From a bacterium 1xD42-87 (GTDB lineage Bacteria; Bacillota; Clostridia; Lachnospirales; Lachnospiraceae), in contig RAYM01000038.1 in assembly GCA_003611805.1 (NCBI GenBank), positions 1 through 64,000 on the forward strand: 64,000 nt of DNA. Direction: 5' to 3'. Shown here piece by piece: positions 16,239 to 26,629 of the stretch. Positions within the stretch are counted from its first letter, which is position 1, and the number at the start of each line of letters is the position of its first letter. A program made the position numbers and the translations under genes. The notes below the pieces were generated by a model. The model saw only the letters and a program-made list of their open reading frames with translations, was not told the origin of the DNA and ran no database searches.

Positions 16239-17792
16239 ATGGAAGGGAACGAAAAGAGAAATCTGACTGCGCTTGACGAGTACATCAATAAGGTGTATGT
16301 GCTGGTTCTGCTGCTGATACCGGGCGCATGTCAGTGCGCAGGCATTATGTACACGTTTATGAAGATTATGGGCTGGATGCCGCCTGTCTCATGGACGGCA
16401 CTGCTTATTTTTGACGTGACCTGTCTGATTTATCTGGGGATCGGCATCTATTTTATCAAAACAGGATTTGAGGACGGCGTGGTGAAAGCGTCCAGCCTGA
16501 AAGCCGGAAAGGTTTTTGTGGCTGTGATTATGCTGATTCAGTGGAATTTTATCCAGTATATGGTTCCAGCCGGGGACTTTTGGGGCTTTGCCTTTTTCTT
16601 TGTGGTGCTTACTACATTTTTCCTTGACTATAAGCTGGTTGCTTTTACGTCGGCGGAGATTGTAGTCTCTCTGGTAATTGCCTGGTTTGTAAAGGGGACG
16701 GTTCTTTTGCCGGTCAAAGATGAGATGTTCATTACAAACATAGCCGACAGGGGCGTCTGTTTGAGTCTGTCCCTCCCAACTACAGTGCTGTTGACTTATC
16801 TGATTAGCCGCTTCCTTGTGAATGCAAAAAAAGACGAGATGGAGCGAAACAATGAAAAGGTGAGAAATGTGCTCGATTCCGTGCAGTCCCTTTCGGAAAG
16901 TCTTTTGAGCGCCGGGCAGGCTCTCTCGCAGATTTCGGAAAACGAGAGCGCTTCCGTGGAGGAACTGTCGGCAACCAGCGAGCAGCTGCTGGAGGGCAGT
17001 AACAGGCTCGATGGCAAGACGAGGGAGAGCATGGATAATCTGAACGAACTGGACGAGTGGAAGAATGTTGTGGCGGATAATGTGGAGAAGGTGGAACAGA
17101 CTTCCAGGGACCTGCTGGATAAAACGAGAGAGAACGAGAAACGGCTTGCGGAACTGAAAGGAATCAATGGGGAGGTTTCCAGGTCTATGGCCGAGACAAC
17201 GGATGTGGCGCAGAAACTTTCTGCGGCTGTGGATCAGATCGGCATGACATTAAATCTGATCAGCGATATTTCCTCATCCACGAATCTGCTCGCCCTGAAT
17301 GCTTCCATCGAGGCGGCGAGAGCGGGAGAAGCGGGCAAGGGGTTTGCCGTGGTTGCACAGGAAGTTGGTAATCTGGCGAATAGCACGCAGGAATCTCTGG
17401 AAGAGGTGGCGAAAGTCATACAGACAGTGCAGAACAACGTGAAAGAGATCACTATGTATGTCAATGACAATTCCCAAAAACTGGAGAGGCAGAATGAGTA
17501 TTTTACCAACGTATATGCGGGCATACAGGATATGACGCAGCTTCTCGGCGTTGCGGCGGATGCGGTGGACGCCATGGGTGAGGCGCATCATAAGCAGGCG
17601 GCGGTGATCCAGAGTACCGTCACCATCAACAAGGAGATCGCCGAAGATATCAGCAATGAGAACACCCAGTTCCAGTCCATCAACGGCATGGTGGAGAGCA
17701 ATGTGAACGATATCGCGGAAATGTCCACGCAGATCAGCACCATCAACCAGATGGTGGATGAGATCAATAATCTTTTGAAGAGGGAAGAATGA
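16239..17792 (+). CDS. Methyl-accepting chemotaxis protein with multi-span membrane N-terminus
   Basis: There are 517 residues. The first 200 contain about six hydrophobic spans and no periplasmic ligand domain, so sensing is probably in or at the membrane. A long coiled coil follows, with the highly conserved signalling tip [16 protein letters not shown] around residues 350-365. This tip contacts CheA/CheW. Coils on both sides carry Glu/Gln pairs suited to methylation. The start ATG 16239 follows AGGAGG. It overlaps the next gene by 4 bases. It implies a motile or chemotactic host; the ligand is unknown. Confidence 0.92.
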   Translation: MEGNEKRNLTALDEYINKVYVLVLLLIPGACQCAGIMYTFMKIMGWMPPVSWTALLIFDVTCLIYLGIGIYFIKTGFEDGVVKASSLKAGKVFVAVIMLIQWNFIQYMVPAGDFWGFAFFFVVLTTFFLDYKLVAFTSAEIVVSLVIAWFVKGTVLLPVKDEMFITNIADRGVCLSLSLPTTVLLTYLISRFLVNAKKDEMERNNEKVRNVLDSVQSLSESLLSAGQALSQISENESASVEELSATSEQLLEGSNRLDGKTRESMDNLNELDEWKNVVADNVEKVEQTSRDLLDKTRENEKRLAELKGINGEVSRSMAETTDVAQKLSAAVDQIGMTLNLISDISSSTNLLALNASIEAARAGEAGKGFAVVAQEVGNLANSTQESLEEVAKVIQTVQNNVKEITMYVNDNSQKLERQNEYFTNVYAGIQDMTQLLGVAADAVDAMGEAHHKQAAVIQSTVTINKEIAEDISNENTQFQSINGMVESNVNDIAEMSTQISTINQMVDEINNLLKREE

Positions 17793-18304
17793 TATCTGTC
17801 ATACCGCGCATGAAGTTCACAATTCAGACAGGAAAGAGCCCGGAGGAAGTGCAGGCGCTCTTGCAGTCTGTCACCGATATGGAAAGTAAATGGCCGGTTG
17901 TCCCAGGGGATAAGGCATTTATCGGGAGAGTCGGTGAAACGGATTTTAAGTTCCTGCCAAGGCTTGGGGAAGTCCTTTTTGCGGGTGTTATCATGCACGT
18001 GAAAGACTCTTTCCTGCCAGTGATCGTCGGGCAGATACGGGAGCAGGAAAACGGGACGGCAGTGGTTGTCCGTATGCGCATGTTATGGTTTGTGATTGCC
18101 TTTTTATGCGTATGGTTTGGCATAACAGGGATGGTTTTTCTGGCGGGTCTGCTCGCCGTAATCTCAGGTCAGCCTGATGGCTGGGGGATTACGGCATCGG
18201 TAGCCGGGTTTATCCTTGCCGGGCAGCTTCTTGTGAGGGCTGGGTTTTATATTCCGGCGAAGAGCGCGAAGCGGAAACTGGAAGAACTGCTGGGGGATGT
18301 GTGA
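17789..18304 (+). CDS. Predicted membrane protein, 171 aa
   Basis: The start ATGA overlaps the stop of the chemoreceptor, so translation is probably coupled. Residues 1-90 look soluble with alternating strands. Residues about 93-150 hold two hydrophobic spans ([16 protein letters not shown] and [13 protein letters not shown]), and a short basic tail follows. No known domain was recognised. The coupling suggests an accessory of the receptor or simple operon membership. Its stop overlaps the frame of the AlkD gene. Confidence 0.75.
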   Translation: MISVIPRMKFTIQTGKSPEEVQALLQSVTDMESKWPVVPGDKAFIGRVGETDFKFLPRLGEVLFAGVIMHVKDSFLPVIVGQIREQENGTAVVVRMRMLWFVIAFLCVWFGITGMVFLAGLLAVISGQPDGWGITASVAGFILAGQLLVRAGFYIPAKSAKRKLEELLGDV

Positions 18305-18330
18305 TGGGAGCGTGCATGAGGGGAGAAGAG

Positions 18331-19020
18331 ATGGTCATTGATGAGATCAGAGAAATGCTGTTTGCGAAACAGGATACCGCTTACCGGGATTTTCAGGCGA
18401 AGCTGATACCGACGATGGACAAGGAAACCGTGATCGGGGTGCGCACGCCTGAACTTAGAAAAATGGCGAAGCAGCTGGCAAAGCGGGAAGATATCAGCAC
18501 GTTTTTAGGGGTGCTTCCCCATTCGTATTTTGAGGAAAATCAGCTCCACGCGTTTATTATTGCGGAGAGGAAAGATTTTGCACAGTGCATGGAGGAGCTT
18601 ACCGCGTTTCTGCCCTATGTGGATAACTGGGCGACCTGCGACCAGATGTCCCCGAGAGTATTTAAGAAACACAGGCAGGAGCTGCTTCCTTATATTCGGG
18701 AGTGGATTGTCTCCGACGAAACGTATACCGTGCGGTTTGGCGTTGGGATGCTGATGACGCATTTCCTGGACGGGGATTTTGACAAGACATATCCGCAGAT
18801 GGTTTCTGAAATCCGTTCGGAGGAGTACTATGTTAATATGATGATTGCCTGGTATTTTGCCACGGCGCTGGCGAAGCAGTATGAGGCGGTCCTGCCTTAT
18901 ATAGAGGAGAAGAGACTGGAGACCTGGACACACAATAAGGCGATCCAGAAAGCGGTGGAGAGCTATCGGATCACCCCGGAGCAGAAGGGGCATCTGAGGA
19001 AGTTAAAGGAAAGGTTATAA
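18331..19020 (+). CDS. DNA alkylation repair protein, AlkD family
   Basis: ATG 18331 is preferred (GAGGGGAG just upstream); the frame is open from 18301. The 229 residues form a HEAT-like helical repeat protein: VIGVRTPELRKMAKQL near the start, then FLPYVDNWATCDQMSP and MIAWYFATALAKQ. This is the signature of AlkD-type glycosylases, which remove N3- and N7-alkylated purines without base flipping. The length fits the family. It is third in the run that starts with the chemoreceptor. A decayed toxin gene begins at its stop codon. Confidence 0.88.
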   Translation: MVIDEIREMLFAKQDTAYRDFQAKLIPTMDKETVIGVRTPELRKMAKQLAKREDISTFLGVLPHSYFEENQLHAFIIAERKDFAQCMEELTAFLPYVDNWATCDQMSPRVFKKHRQELLPYIREWIVSDETYTVRFGVGMLMTHFLDGDFDKTYPQMVSEIRSEEYYVNMMIAWYFATALAKQYEAVLPYIEEKRLETWTHNKAIQKAVESYRITPEQKGHLRKLKERL

Positions 19021-19205
19021 AACTAATTAATCAGCTTATAAAAGATATGAAACGAAATCCTTTTGACGGTATAGGGAAGCCGGAAGCTTTAAGAGGAAAT
19101 TGAAGTGGATTTTGGAGTCGGCGCATTACTGGCGAACAGAGAATGATATATGCGGTGGAAGATGAAGCAGTCATAATTATTTCATGTAAAGAGCATTTTG
19201 AATGA
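19020..19205 (+). pseudogene. Decayed YoeB/Txe-family toxin gene
   Basis: The frame reads KLINQLIKDMKRNPFDGIGK, PEALRGN, stop TGA at 19101-19103, then SGFWSRRITGEQRMIYAVED and a final HFE. This aligns along the last two thirds of YoeB mRNA-interferase toxins, in which the position of the TGA is Leu (LSGFWSRRI). The N-terminal third and any antitoxin gene are missing. It is therefore a dead toxin-antitoxin scar inserted right after the AlkD stop. Confidence 0.85.
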
Positions 19206-19220
19206 ACGAGGGTAAGCGAT

Positions 19221-20003
19221 ATGACGAACAAAGCAATCCTCCAAATTGCAATGGAACAGTCCGCTCTGGACATTAACTGCAATGCGGAGGACTTTTTATG
19301 TGGGTGCCCGGTGATCGTAAAATCCGGCGTGGGACCGAGGGCGCGGAAATACTATAAGGAGCCGATCGCCTGTAATCTGGTTTCCTACGGAAATAATATT
19401 GTGGCATCCGTGCGGGATGAATACCGGGAGATTGTAGAGGCATATCTCGGGAAATATGAATTTTACCACTGTTTCGAGACGCCAAACCTTCACTGGCTGA
19501 ATGAGAGGATGCAGCCGCTTGGACAGAAGGTATGTTTTATGGCGGAGTATTATCTTCCCGATGTGGAAAAACTGCGCGCCCTGCCGTGCGGCTATGAACT
19601 GCGGGTGCTGGAGCAGGCTGATTTTCGGAACTTATATCAGCCGGAGTGGGGCAACGCGCTCTGTGAGGACAGGAAGGAACTGGACGTTCTGGGGATCGGC
19701 GCGTACGACGGAGGAAAGCTTGTAGGGCTGGCGGGATGTTCCGCTGACTGTGAGACCATGTGGCAGATCGGGGTGGACGTGCTGCCGGCGTACAGAAGGC
19801 AGGGTATCGCGGCTGCGCTGACAAGCGGTCTTGCCGTGAAAATTCTGGAGAGGGACAGGGTTCCTTTTTACTGCTCGGCGTGGTCCAACATCCGCTCGGT
19901 GAGGAACGCGGTGAAGAGCGGATTTATTCCCGCGTGGGTGGAGATGACGGTGAAGCCGGAGAGCGTGGTGGAGGAGCTGAACCGGGGGAACTGCGGTGTA
20001 TAA
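19221..20003 (+). CDS. GNAT-family acetyltransferase
   Basis: There are 260 residues. The N-terminal 120 are an extra domain of unknown role. Residues 125-235 are a GNAT fold with the acetyl-CoA loop RRQGIAAALTSGLA (Arg/Gln-x-x-Gly-x-Ala) after strand MWQIGVDVLPAY. The C-terminal motif SAWSNIRSVRNAVKSGF is typical of the family's last helix. It would transfer an acetyl group to an amine, and the substrate cannot be told. It stands alone, 16 bases after the toxin remnant. Confidence 0.85.
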   Translation: MTNKAILQIAMEQSALDINCNAEDFLCGCPVIVKSGVGPRARKYYKEPIACNLVSYGNNIVASVRDEYREIVEAYLGKYEFYHCFETPNLHWLNERMQPLGQKVCFMAEYYLPDVEKLRALPCGYELRVLEQADFRNLYQPEWGNALCEDRKELDVLGIGAYDGGKLVGLAGCSADCETMWQIGVDVLPAYRRQGIAAALTSGLAVKILERDRVPFYCSAWSNIRSVRNAVKSGFIPAWVEMTVKPESVVEELNRGNCGV

Positions 20004-20208
20004 GGGACGTGTAATGCCGGGAAGCAGAGAAAGCAAGTGTGAAGACAAGGCTGGATAAATTCGATGATGAGCCATTTATTCAACCAAGAATTTGTGACGC
20101 TTCGGAATGTGGGAAAATGGGGAGATGTTGACGGATAGTTAATGCGGGAGAATGAATGATGGGGACGGAAGAGGTCTGATGGCGGGAAAGAGGAGGATGC
20201 GTGTCATT

Positions 20209-21669
20209 ATGAAAAAGAAAATGTGGAGGATTGGAAGGGCGACGGCAGGAATTTTCATCTGCGCGGGCGCGGTATTTTTTACAGCCTGCGGCGCGGGGGA
20301 TGGCGCTGCGCCGGGTGCGCAGACTGCGGAGACAGGACAGGCGGAAACGGAACAGCCGGGAATGACAGGGAACGATACGGAAGCGTCAAAGGCAGAAGAG
20401 CCGGGGAATACAGCGGGAGGGAAGACGGACATATCGAAGGAGGATGCAGAGTCTGCGGCAGACGGTGGACAGGACGGGAATGTGAACGCGGAGACTGGGG
20501 AAAACGCGGCACCCGTCAAGATGTCAGAGGAACTCTGTCAGGCGAAAATCAGGCATTACTATGGCGGCATCCTGTCACAGGTCATGGCTGCATACCGGCT
20601 TCCCGATATGGAGTTGGGCATTGGCGTCTGGGGGAATGATACGCTGGAAGCCGGAGAGATGGCAGAGAACTGCTTCGCGGTGTCGGATGTGGATCAGGAC
20701 GGCAGGGAGGAACTGCTGGTCAGATGGACGACGACAGCCACGGCAGGCAGTCTGGAGGTGGTGTATGACTACAACCCGGTCAGCGGGGAATTGAAAAATG
20801 AATTTTGTGCGTATCCCTTGCTTACTTATTACGACAATGGCGTCATCAAGGCGGGATGGTCTCACAATCAGGTGCCTCCCGCGGAGTTCTGGCCCTGCAC
20901 GTTTTACCAGTATGATCCGGCAGAAAACTCTTATGTGGAAATCGGCTCTTTGAGGGCGTGGGATGACATCGGAGAAGAATGGGATTTTCCGACAGACCGG
21001 GATGCGGACGGTGACGGAACCGTGTACGAAATTGTAAAGGCAGGAGAAGAATATTCTGATTATAATTCTGGTTATGGGGGATTCCGATTTGATCAGGCGG
21101 AGGTGGACGAGTGGCTTAATGGATTTATGGAGGGCGCGAAGGAGATTTCCCCCGTGTATTATCCGATGGAATATGAGTCCTTTGCGGATTTTACGCCCAC
21201 CTATTTAAAGATGCTGTCTGAGGAAGCGGGAAAAGAGCGGACAGATCAGACGGCGGACCTGGGGCTGCTGATTTTGAACGAAGACCGTTTTCTCGATGCG
21301 GCGCAGACACTTCTTTCCGAAAAGTATGGGGTGGTGATGGAACATCCCGACTCGGATTTCGAGGAGTGGACGGTGGGTTCGAAGGACGGGAAGGAGCTGT
21401 TTTCTTTCGAGGCGCTGAATGCGGGGCATATCGGTTATAAGGGGGAAAAATTTAAGGATGTGACGGTCTTCGGCATTTATCCGGGAATCAGCGTGGACGG
21501 CGCATGGGCGAAATTGCAGGCTTACGGGTTTTACGCGTCCCCCGGCGCGGAGGTGGAGAACTGCCTCATTACCGGGGAGGGCTTCGGCAATATCAGTATC
21601 TGGTTTTCGGCGGAGGATAACGTGGTGACGGATATTACGGTGGGACCTTACTGCGCGTTTGCAGGGTGA
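20209..21669 (+). CDS. Large predicted lipoprotein with acidic linker and EF-hand-like loops
   Basis: Start 20209 (MKKKMWRIGRATAGIF) is preferred because it opens a proper lipoprotein signal with lipobox FTAC; the frame runs from 20152. A Gly/Glu/Thr-rich linker spans residues 25-105. Two Asp-rich loops (DVDQDGREE and DRDADGDG) look like calcium-binding EF-hand or dockerin-type loops. The C-terminal third (residues 330-486) is a separate domain with KYGVVMEHPDSDFEEW. Extracellular, lipid-anchored, function unknown. There is a stand-alone gene on either side. Confidence 0.8.
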   Translation: MKKKMWRIGRATAGIFICAGAVFFTACGAGDGAAPGAQTAETGQAETEQPGMTGNDTEASKAEEPGNTAGGKTDISKEDAESAADGGQDGNVNAETGENAAPVKMSEELCQAKIRHYYGGILSQVMAAYRLPDMELGIGVWGNDTLEAGEMAENCFAVSDVDQDGREELLVRWTTTATAGSLEVVYDYNPVSGELKNEFCAYPLLTYYDNGVIKAGWSHNQVPPAEFWPCTFYQYDPAENSYVEIGSLRAWDDIGEEWDFPTDRDADGDGTVYEIVKAGEEYSDYNSGYGGFRFDQAEVDEWLNGFMEGAKEISPVYYPMEYESFADFTPTYLKMLSEEAGKERTDQTADLGLLILNEDRFLDAAQTLLSEKYGVVMEHPDSDFEEWTVGSKDGKELFSFEALNAGHIGYKGEKFKDVTVFGIYPGISVDGAWAKLQAYGFYASPGAEVENCLITGEGFGNISIWFSAEDNVVTDITVGPYCAFAG

Positions 21670-21744
21670 GTATTCCCATAACCGGTCTGCCGATGGCTGC
21701 GCATGATGCCTTAATGTATATATAATTGATAGGAAAAATATACA

Positions 21745-21773
21745 TTGCTTATCACGCTTCTTTCTGCTATACT
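21745..21773 (+). promoter_or_regulatory. Promoter of the PLP sulfur-amino-acid gene
   Basis: TTGCTT (21745-21750), 17-base spacer, TATACT (21768-21773): a good vegetative promoter 35 bases upstream of the start at 21808. It falls inside the 5' extension of the frame, confirming the later start. Confidence 0.75.
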
Positions 21774-21807
21774 GATTCCAGTAAAAGGAAAGACGGAGGA
21801 AATAGTG

Positions 21808-22968
21808 ATGGCAAGAGAAATCGGGACAAGATGCATTCATCTGGAGGAAGAGGAACTGAACCACTATGGTGCAATCAGCTTTCCCATCTACCAGACGGCG
21901 ACTTTCGCGCATCCGGGAGTGGGGCAGAGCACGGGTTATGATTACAGCCGGGTGCAGAATCCCACGAGGGAGCAGCTGGAAAAGGTGGCAGCGTCGTTAG
22001 AAAACGGGATTGATGCGCTGGCACTGTCCTCCGGGATGGCGGCGATCGCATTGATGATGGAGCTGTTTTCACCGGGCGATCACCTGATCGTGGATGCGGA
22101 TTTATACGGCGGGAGCGTCCGTCTGTTTGAGCAGGTTTCCAAGAAAAACGGAATTGATTTTACAAGCATTGACTGCTGCTGTGAAGATATAGAGGGACAG
22201 ATTAGGGAAAATACGAAGGCGATTTACATAGAGACGCCCACCAATCCGATGATGCATGTGACGGATATTGCAAAGACAGCGGAGACTGCGAAGCGGCACG
22301 GACTGTTTCTGATTGTGGATAATACGTTTTTGTCGCCTTATTTCCAGAATCCCCTTGAGCTGGGGGCTGACCTTGTGATTCACAGCGGCACGAAGTTTTT
22401 GGGCGGGCATAACGACGCGCTGGCGGGCTTTCTCGTGACGAACCGGGAAGAACTCAGTGAACGGCTGCGCTTTTTGTATAAAACGACGGGAGCAGTTCTT
22501 TCTCCTTTCGACAGCTGGCTTATCCTGCGCGGCATCAAGACGCTGGGCGTCCGCATGGAGAGGGCGCAGGAGAATGCAATGGCGGTTGCGGAATGGCTCA
22601 AGGGGCAGAAAATGGTCACGGATGTGATTTATCCGGGGCTTCCGGAACACCCGGGTTATGAGCTGATGAAGAGACAAGCGAGAGGATTCGGCGCGATGCT
22701 GACTTTCCGGCTGGCAAGCAAGGAGGCGGCGCTTGCTGTTTTGGGAAAGGTAAGGCTGATCCAATATGCGGAGAGCCTTGGCGGGGTGGAAACGCTGATT
22801 ACCTATCCGACGACCCAGACTCACGCCGATGTGCCGAAGGAGGTTCGGGAGAAGAACGGGATTACGGAGAGCACGCTGCGGATGTCGGTGGGAATCGAGG
22901 ATGTGAAGGATTTGCTGGAAGAGCTGGAACGGGTTTTTGAAGATATAGAAAAGGAAATGAAGTATTGA
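21808..22968 (+). CDS. Cys/Met metabolism PLP enzyme (cystathionine gamma-synthase/beta-lyase family)
   Basis: ATG 21808 follows GGAGG by 8 bases. The 386 residues are of MetB/MetC type: YDYSRVQNPTREQLE near the start, the cofactor-binding SSGMAAI loop, DNTFLSPY, and the lysine that binds pyridoxal phosphate in VIHSGTKFLGGHND. The C-terminal SLGGVETLITYPTTQTHAD is characteristic. It could make or cleave cystathionine or homocysteine, or degrade methionine; the sequence alone does not separate these. It lies upstream of a MalY/PatB-type lyase, so a sulfur-amino-acid function for the pair is likely. Confidence 0.9.
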   Translation: MAREIGTRCIHLEEEELNHYGAISFPIYQTATFAHPGVGQSTGYDYSRVQNPTREQLEKVAASLENGIDALALSSGMAAIALMMELFSPGDHLIVDADLYGGSVRLFEQVSKKNGIDFTSIDCCCEDIEGQIRENTKAIYIETPTNPMMHVTDIAKTAETAKRHGLFLIVDNTFLSPYFQNPLELGADLVIHSGTKFLGGHNDALAGFLVTNREELSERLRFLYKTTGAVLSPFDSWLILRGIKTLGVRMERAQENAMAVAEWLKGQKMVTDVIYPGLPEHPGYELMKRQARGFGAMLTFRLASKEAALAVLGKVRLIQYAESLGGVETLITYPTTQTHADVPKEVREKNGITESTLRMSVGIEDVKDLLEELERVFEDIEKEMKY

Positions 22969-23136
22969 ACAACCTTGAAAACCGAAGGAAAGAGTCAGGC
23001 AAAGCCGGAAAGCATCGAAAGAGGGAACAGATCAAAGCGTAAAAAGGGAGAAGAGTGTGAGAGATCGAGGGAGAAGGAACAGGACAAAACCGGGATATGA
23101 AATCGGGAAGTTTTGACACAGAGAAAGGAACGAAAG

Positions 23137-24327
23137 ATGGCGGAGAGAAACTTAGACTTTGACACCGTGATAGAGAGAAGGAACACCCGGTCGCTGAAAT
23201 ACGATTTTGCGGTGGAAAGGGGGATGTCCGAGGACATACTGCCTATGTGGGTGGCGGACATGGATTTCAAGACTTCCTCCTACATAGAGGACGCGCTGGC
23301 GGAGCGGGTGAGGGAGGGCGTTTTCGGTTACAGCGAGGTGAAGACGCCTTACTTTGAGATCGTGCGCGACTGGATGGTAAAGCGGCACGGCTGGCAGCCG
23401 CAGGAGGAGTGGCTTGTGAAGACACCGGGCGTGGTGACGGCGCTTGCCATGGCAGTGAAAGCGTACACGGAGCCGGGGGATGCGGTGCTGATCCAGCTTC
23501 CCGTGTATTATCCTTTTGCGGAAGTGATCGAGGACAACGGGCGCCGCGTGGTGAGCAACACGCTGTACCGGGGTGAGGATAACCGCTACCATATGGATTT
23601 TGAGGATTTTGAAGAAAAGATTGTGCAGCATAAGGTAAAACTGTTTCTTCTCTGCAATCCGCACAATCCGGTGGGGAGAGTGTGGACGGCGGAGGAGCTG
23701 ACCCGGCTGGGTGATCTCTGCGTGAAGCATGGAGTGATTGTTGTCAGTGATGAAATCCATGAGGATTTCGTGTTTCAGGGAAAGCATCAGGTATTTGCGG
23801 GGCTGAAAAAGGAGTACGAGGAACGCTGTATCGTCTGTACGTCTCCCAGCAAAACCTTTAATCTGGCGACCATGGTGCTGTCGAATATTTTCATTCCCAA
23901 TAGGGATTTGCGTAAACGCTTCCGAAAGCAGCTCGACGCGGCGGGGATCAGCCAGCTTGGCGTGATGGGGCTGATCGCCTGTGAGACGGCTTACAGCAGG
24001 GGGGAAGAGTGGTATTTGGCAATGCATGCGTACGTGCGCGGCAATATTGTTTATGTAAAAAATTATGTGGAGCAAAATCTGCCCGGCGTGACCATGACGG
24101 AGCACGAGGGAACCTACCTGGTCTGGCTGGATTTTTCCGGGACGGGGCTGTCGGAAACCAAGCTGGAAGATATGATTGTGAACAGGGCAAAGCTGTGGCT
24201 GGACGGCGGCACAATGTTCGGGGAGAGCGGAAAAGGATTCCAGAGAATCAACGTGGCATGTCCGAGAAGCATCCTGGAAGAGGCGATGGGACGGTTAAAG
24301 AAGGTGCTCAGAGAAACATGCGGGTAA
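23137..24327 (+). CDS. MalY/PatB-family PLP aminotransferase (C-S lyase)
   Basis: ATG 23137 is used (MAERNLDFDTVIERRNTRS, a typical MalY/PatB opening); the frame starts at 23113. The 396 residues include ILPMWVADMDFKT, NPHNPVGRVW, SDEIHEDF and the cofactor lysine in TSPSKTFNLA. This fold-type-I family cleaves cystathionine or cysteine S-conjugates to pyruvate, ammonia and a thiol. It is 168 bases downstream of the related sulfur enzyme, probably with its own expression control. Confidence 0.9.
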   Translation: MAERNLDFDTVIERRNTRSLKYDFAVERGMSEDILPMWVADMDFKTSSYIEDALAERVREGVFGYSEVKTPYFEIVRDWMVKRHGWQPQEEWLVKTPGVVTALAMAVKAYTEPGDAVLIQLPVYYPFAEVIEDNGRRVVSNTLYRGEDNRYHMDFEDFEEKIVQHKVKLFLLCNPHNPVGRVWTAEELTRLGDLCVKHGVIVVSDEIHEDFVFQGKHQVFAGLKKEYEERCIVCTSPSKTFNLATMVLSNIFIPNRDLRKRFRKQLDAAGISQLGVMGLIACETAYSRGEEWYLAMHAYVRGNIVYVKNYVEQNLPGVTMTEHEGTYLVWLDFSGTGLSETKLEDMIVNRAKLWLDGGTMFGESGKGFQRINVACPRSILEEAMGRLKKVLRETCG

Positions 24328-24367
24328 GTATTGGGATGACGATTGAGAAGACAATGGCAGAACAGTC

Positions 24368-24397
24368 TTGACAAGCGGCAGCAGGAATTTTTATAAT
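24368..24397 (+). promoter_or_regulatory. Consensus vegetative promoter of chemoreceptor gene
   Basis: Perfect TTGACA (24368-24373), 18-base spacer, perfect TATAAT (24392-24397). Transcription should start near 24404, only about 15 bases before the start codon and right at the ribosome site. Confidence 0.85.
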
Positions 24398-24418
24398 GGG
24401 AACGAGGGGGTTGGTGAA

Positions 24419-26392
24419 ATGAAAAGCATACGTACGAAAATTAGCTTGTGTCTCATTTTAACGGTTCTGGCAGGTCTGGTGGCATCCGGCTCTTCCAGTA
24501 TTGCGCTCAATTACAACAGTACCATGGCGACCGTGGAGCAGATGATGAGTGAAACAGCGGTTCTGGCAGCGGGACGCGCCCAGCAGGAGTTGGCATCCTA
24601 CAAAAATGTCGTCATGGAAGTGGGCCATATTCCGCAGCTTGCCGATCCTGACGTATCGGTGGAGGAAAAGCAGGCGATCATGGATGAGCGCGTCGCCATG
24701 CACGGTTTCCAGCGTGGAAATATCATCGGTGCGAACGGCATCAGTATCTTTGACGGCAAAGACTATTCTGACCGGGAGTATGTGCGTCAGGCGCTGCAGG
24801 GAAATATTTATGTGTCCGAGCCGCTGGTCAGTAAGATTACCGGGCAGCTGTCCATTATGGTTGCAGCGCCTCTTTACGCCGAGGAAGCCTATGGCTCTTC
24901 CGTCGCCGGTGTGGTTTATTTTGTGCCGCAGGAGACGTTTCTGAATGACATTGTGACAGCCATCCAGATCGGCGATAACAGTAGGGCATACATGATTAAT
25001 AAGACAGGCGATACGATCGCGGATATAACGCTTGAGACGATCACTGTCCAGAATATTGAGGCGGAGGCGCAGAGTGATCCGTCGCTGCAGGAGCTGGCGG
25101 CGATCCACAGCGAGATGCGTCAGGGGAAAAACGGATTTGGCACCTATATGAGCGGCGGTCATCCGATGTTTGCGGCGTACGCACCCGTGCCTGATACGGA
25201 TGGATGGAGTATTGCGGTGACGGCTCCGCAGGTCAATTATCTGGCTTCCACACGGGACGCTATCATAATTAACCTTGTGGTGGTCGGGATTGCCATACTG
25301 CTTTCCGTTGTAATCGCGCTGGCGCTGGCACGCAATATCGGCAGACCCATGAAGGCGTGCGTCAATCGGATGAAACTGCTGGTGGAGGGGGATCTGGAGA
25401 CGCCGATGCCACGTATCACAAATAAGGACGAGACGGGCGTGCTGGCAAGGTCTACCGCATCCCTTGTGGAGGGGCTGAGCATTGTCATTAAGGATATCGA
25501 TTATCTGCTGAATGAAATGGCGAATCAGAATATGGACGTCCACACGGCGCATGAGGATGTGTACGTGGGCAGTTTCAAGAACATTCTGCTTTCCATGCGC
25601 AATATGAAAGTGGCGCTGAGCAATGCCATGCGTCAGGTCAACCATTCGGCAAGCGAAGTGAATGAAGCGAGCAACCAGCTGTCGGCGAGCGCCCAGACGC
25701 TCAGTCAGGGGACAACAGAGCAGGCAAGCTCGGTAGAGGAGCTGGCGTCGCGGATCAGCGTTATCTCCGAGCAGGTGAAAAATACGGCGAGCGGTGCGCT
25801 GGAGGTGAGAAGCCAGACGCATCAGACGGGCGAGGAAGTGTTTTTGTGCAACCAGAAGATGCAGAGTCTGGTGGAGGCGATGGAGCGGATTGAGGCAAGT
25901 TCCGAGGAGATTGAAAAGATTCTCAAGACCATAGACGATATCGCGTTCCAGACGAATATTCTGGCACTGAATGCGGCGGTTGAGGCGGCGAGAGCCGGAG
26001 CAGCAGGAAAAGGATTTGCGGTTGTGGCGGAGGAGGTCCGTAATCTGGCGGGGAAATCCGCGCAGGCTGCGAAGAATACGTCGGAACTGATCGGAAATTC
26101 CACGGAGGCAGTACATATCGGTACGGAGATTGCCCAGAATACGGCGGAGGTTCTGCTTGGTGTCGTCAACAGCATACAGGCGGTGGTGGAGGCTATCGAC
26201 CATATCGCAACGGTATCGGCTGAACAGTCGGAAGAGGTAGGACAGGTTTCCGACGGCATCAACCAGATTTCTATTGTGGTACAGAACAACAGCGCTACCG
26301 CAGAGGAGGGCGCGGCGGCGAGCGAGGAGCTTTCCGCGGAGGCGACATGCTTAAAGGAGCTGGTGGATCAGTTTACGCTGGCGTCGGAATAA
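24419..26392 (+). CDS. Methyl-accepting chemotaxis protein with dCache-type sensor
   Basis: ATG 24419 follows a GAGGGGG site. The 657-residue protein has a first membrane span at about 8-28 and an extracellular Cache-like region to about residue 280 ([46 protein letters not shown]). A second span at about 288-310 leads into a HAMP linker ([11 protein letters not shown]) and a signalling coiled coil with tip [16 protein letters not shown] near residues 520-535. Cache domains usually bind amino acids or small organic acids. It has its own strong promoter and terminator, so it is monocistronic. Confidence 0.93.
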   Translation: MKSIRTKISLCLILTVLAGLVASGSSSIALNYNSTMATVEQMMSETAVLAAGRAQQELASYKNVVMEVGHIPQLADPDVSVEEKQAIMDERVAMHGFQRGNIIGANGISIFDGKDYSDREYVRQALQGNIYVSEPLVSKITGQLSIMVAAPLYAEEAYGSSVAGVVYFVPQETFLNDIVTAIQIGDNSRAYMINKTGDTIADITLETITVQNIEAEAQSDPSLQELAAIHSEMRQGKNGFGTYMSGGHPMFAAYAPVPDTDGWSIAVTAPQVNYLASTRDAIIINLVVVGIAILLSVVIALALARNIGRPMKACVNRMKLLVEGDLETPMPRITNKDETGVLARSTASLVEGLSIVIKDIDYLLNEMANQNMDVHTAHEDVYVGSFKNILLSMRNMKVALSNAMRQVNHSASEVNEASNQLSASAQTLSQGTTEQASSVEELASRISVISEQVKNTASGALEVRSQTHQTGEEVFLCNQKMQSLVEAMERIEASSEEIEKILKTIDDIAFQTNILALNAAVEAARAGAAGKGFAVVAEEVRNLAGKSAQAAKNTSELIGNSTEAVHIGTEIAQNTAEVLLGVVNSIQAVVEAIDHIATVSAEQSEEVGQVSDGINQISIVVQNNSATAEEGAAASEELSAEATCLKELVDQFTLASE

Positions 26393-26406
26393 AAGAGATA
26401 TGGGAA

Positions 26407-26437
26407 GGGACCGCACGCGTGGCGGTCTCTTTTTTTG
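26407..26437 (+). terminator. Rho-independent terminator
   Basis: AGGGACCGC pairs with GCGGTCTCT around ACGCGTG, followed by seven T. It ends the chemoreceptor transcript. Confidence 0.85.
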
Positions 26438-26629
26438 CGAATAAGCTCTCGGGAGATTATCTTTTATGAGAAGGGGAAGTACATCGTTCGGAAGTGCTTC
26501 AAGCCTGATAATCTGCCGTGCGCGGCGGCTGACATTATGGAACATTGTGGAACAGTGCCGGACTATTTTCTGGAAACCCGGGCAAAAAGATATTATAATG
26601 GAAATAGCAAAAGGAAAGGGGCATGAGCG

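Noticed and set aside
21669-21808. SAM riboswitch or T-box ahead of the sulfur amino acid enzyme
   Set aside because: The leader after the promoter is only about 30 bases, too short for either.
22102-24105. Long minus-strand frames across the two PLP enzymes
   Set aside because: They mirror strongly conserved enzymes on the plus strand and lack ribosome sites.
24458-26203. 581-codon open frame on the minus strand
   Set aside because: Antisense to a clear chemoreceptor; composition is His/Arg/Leu rich, the usual look of a shadow frame.
26435-26626. 63-codon frame before cutC
   Set aside because: No ribosome site and it starts inside the preceding terminator; probably chance.
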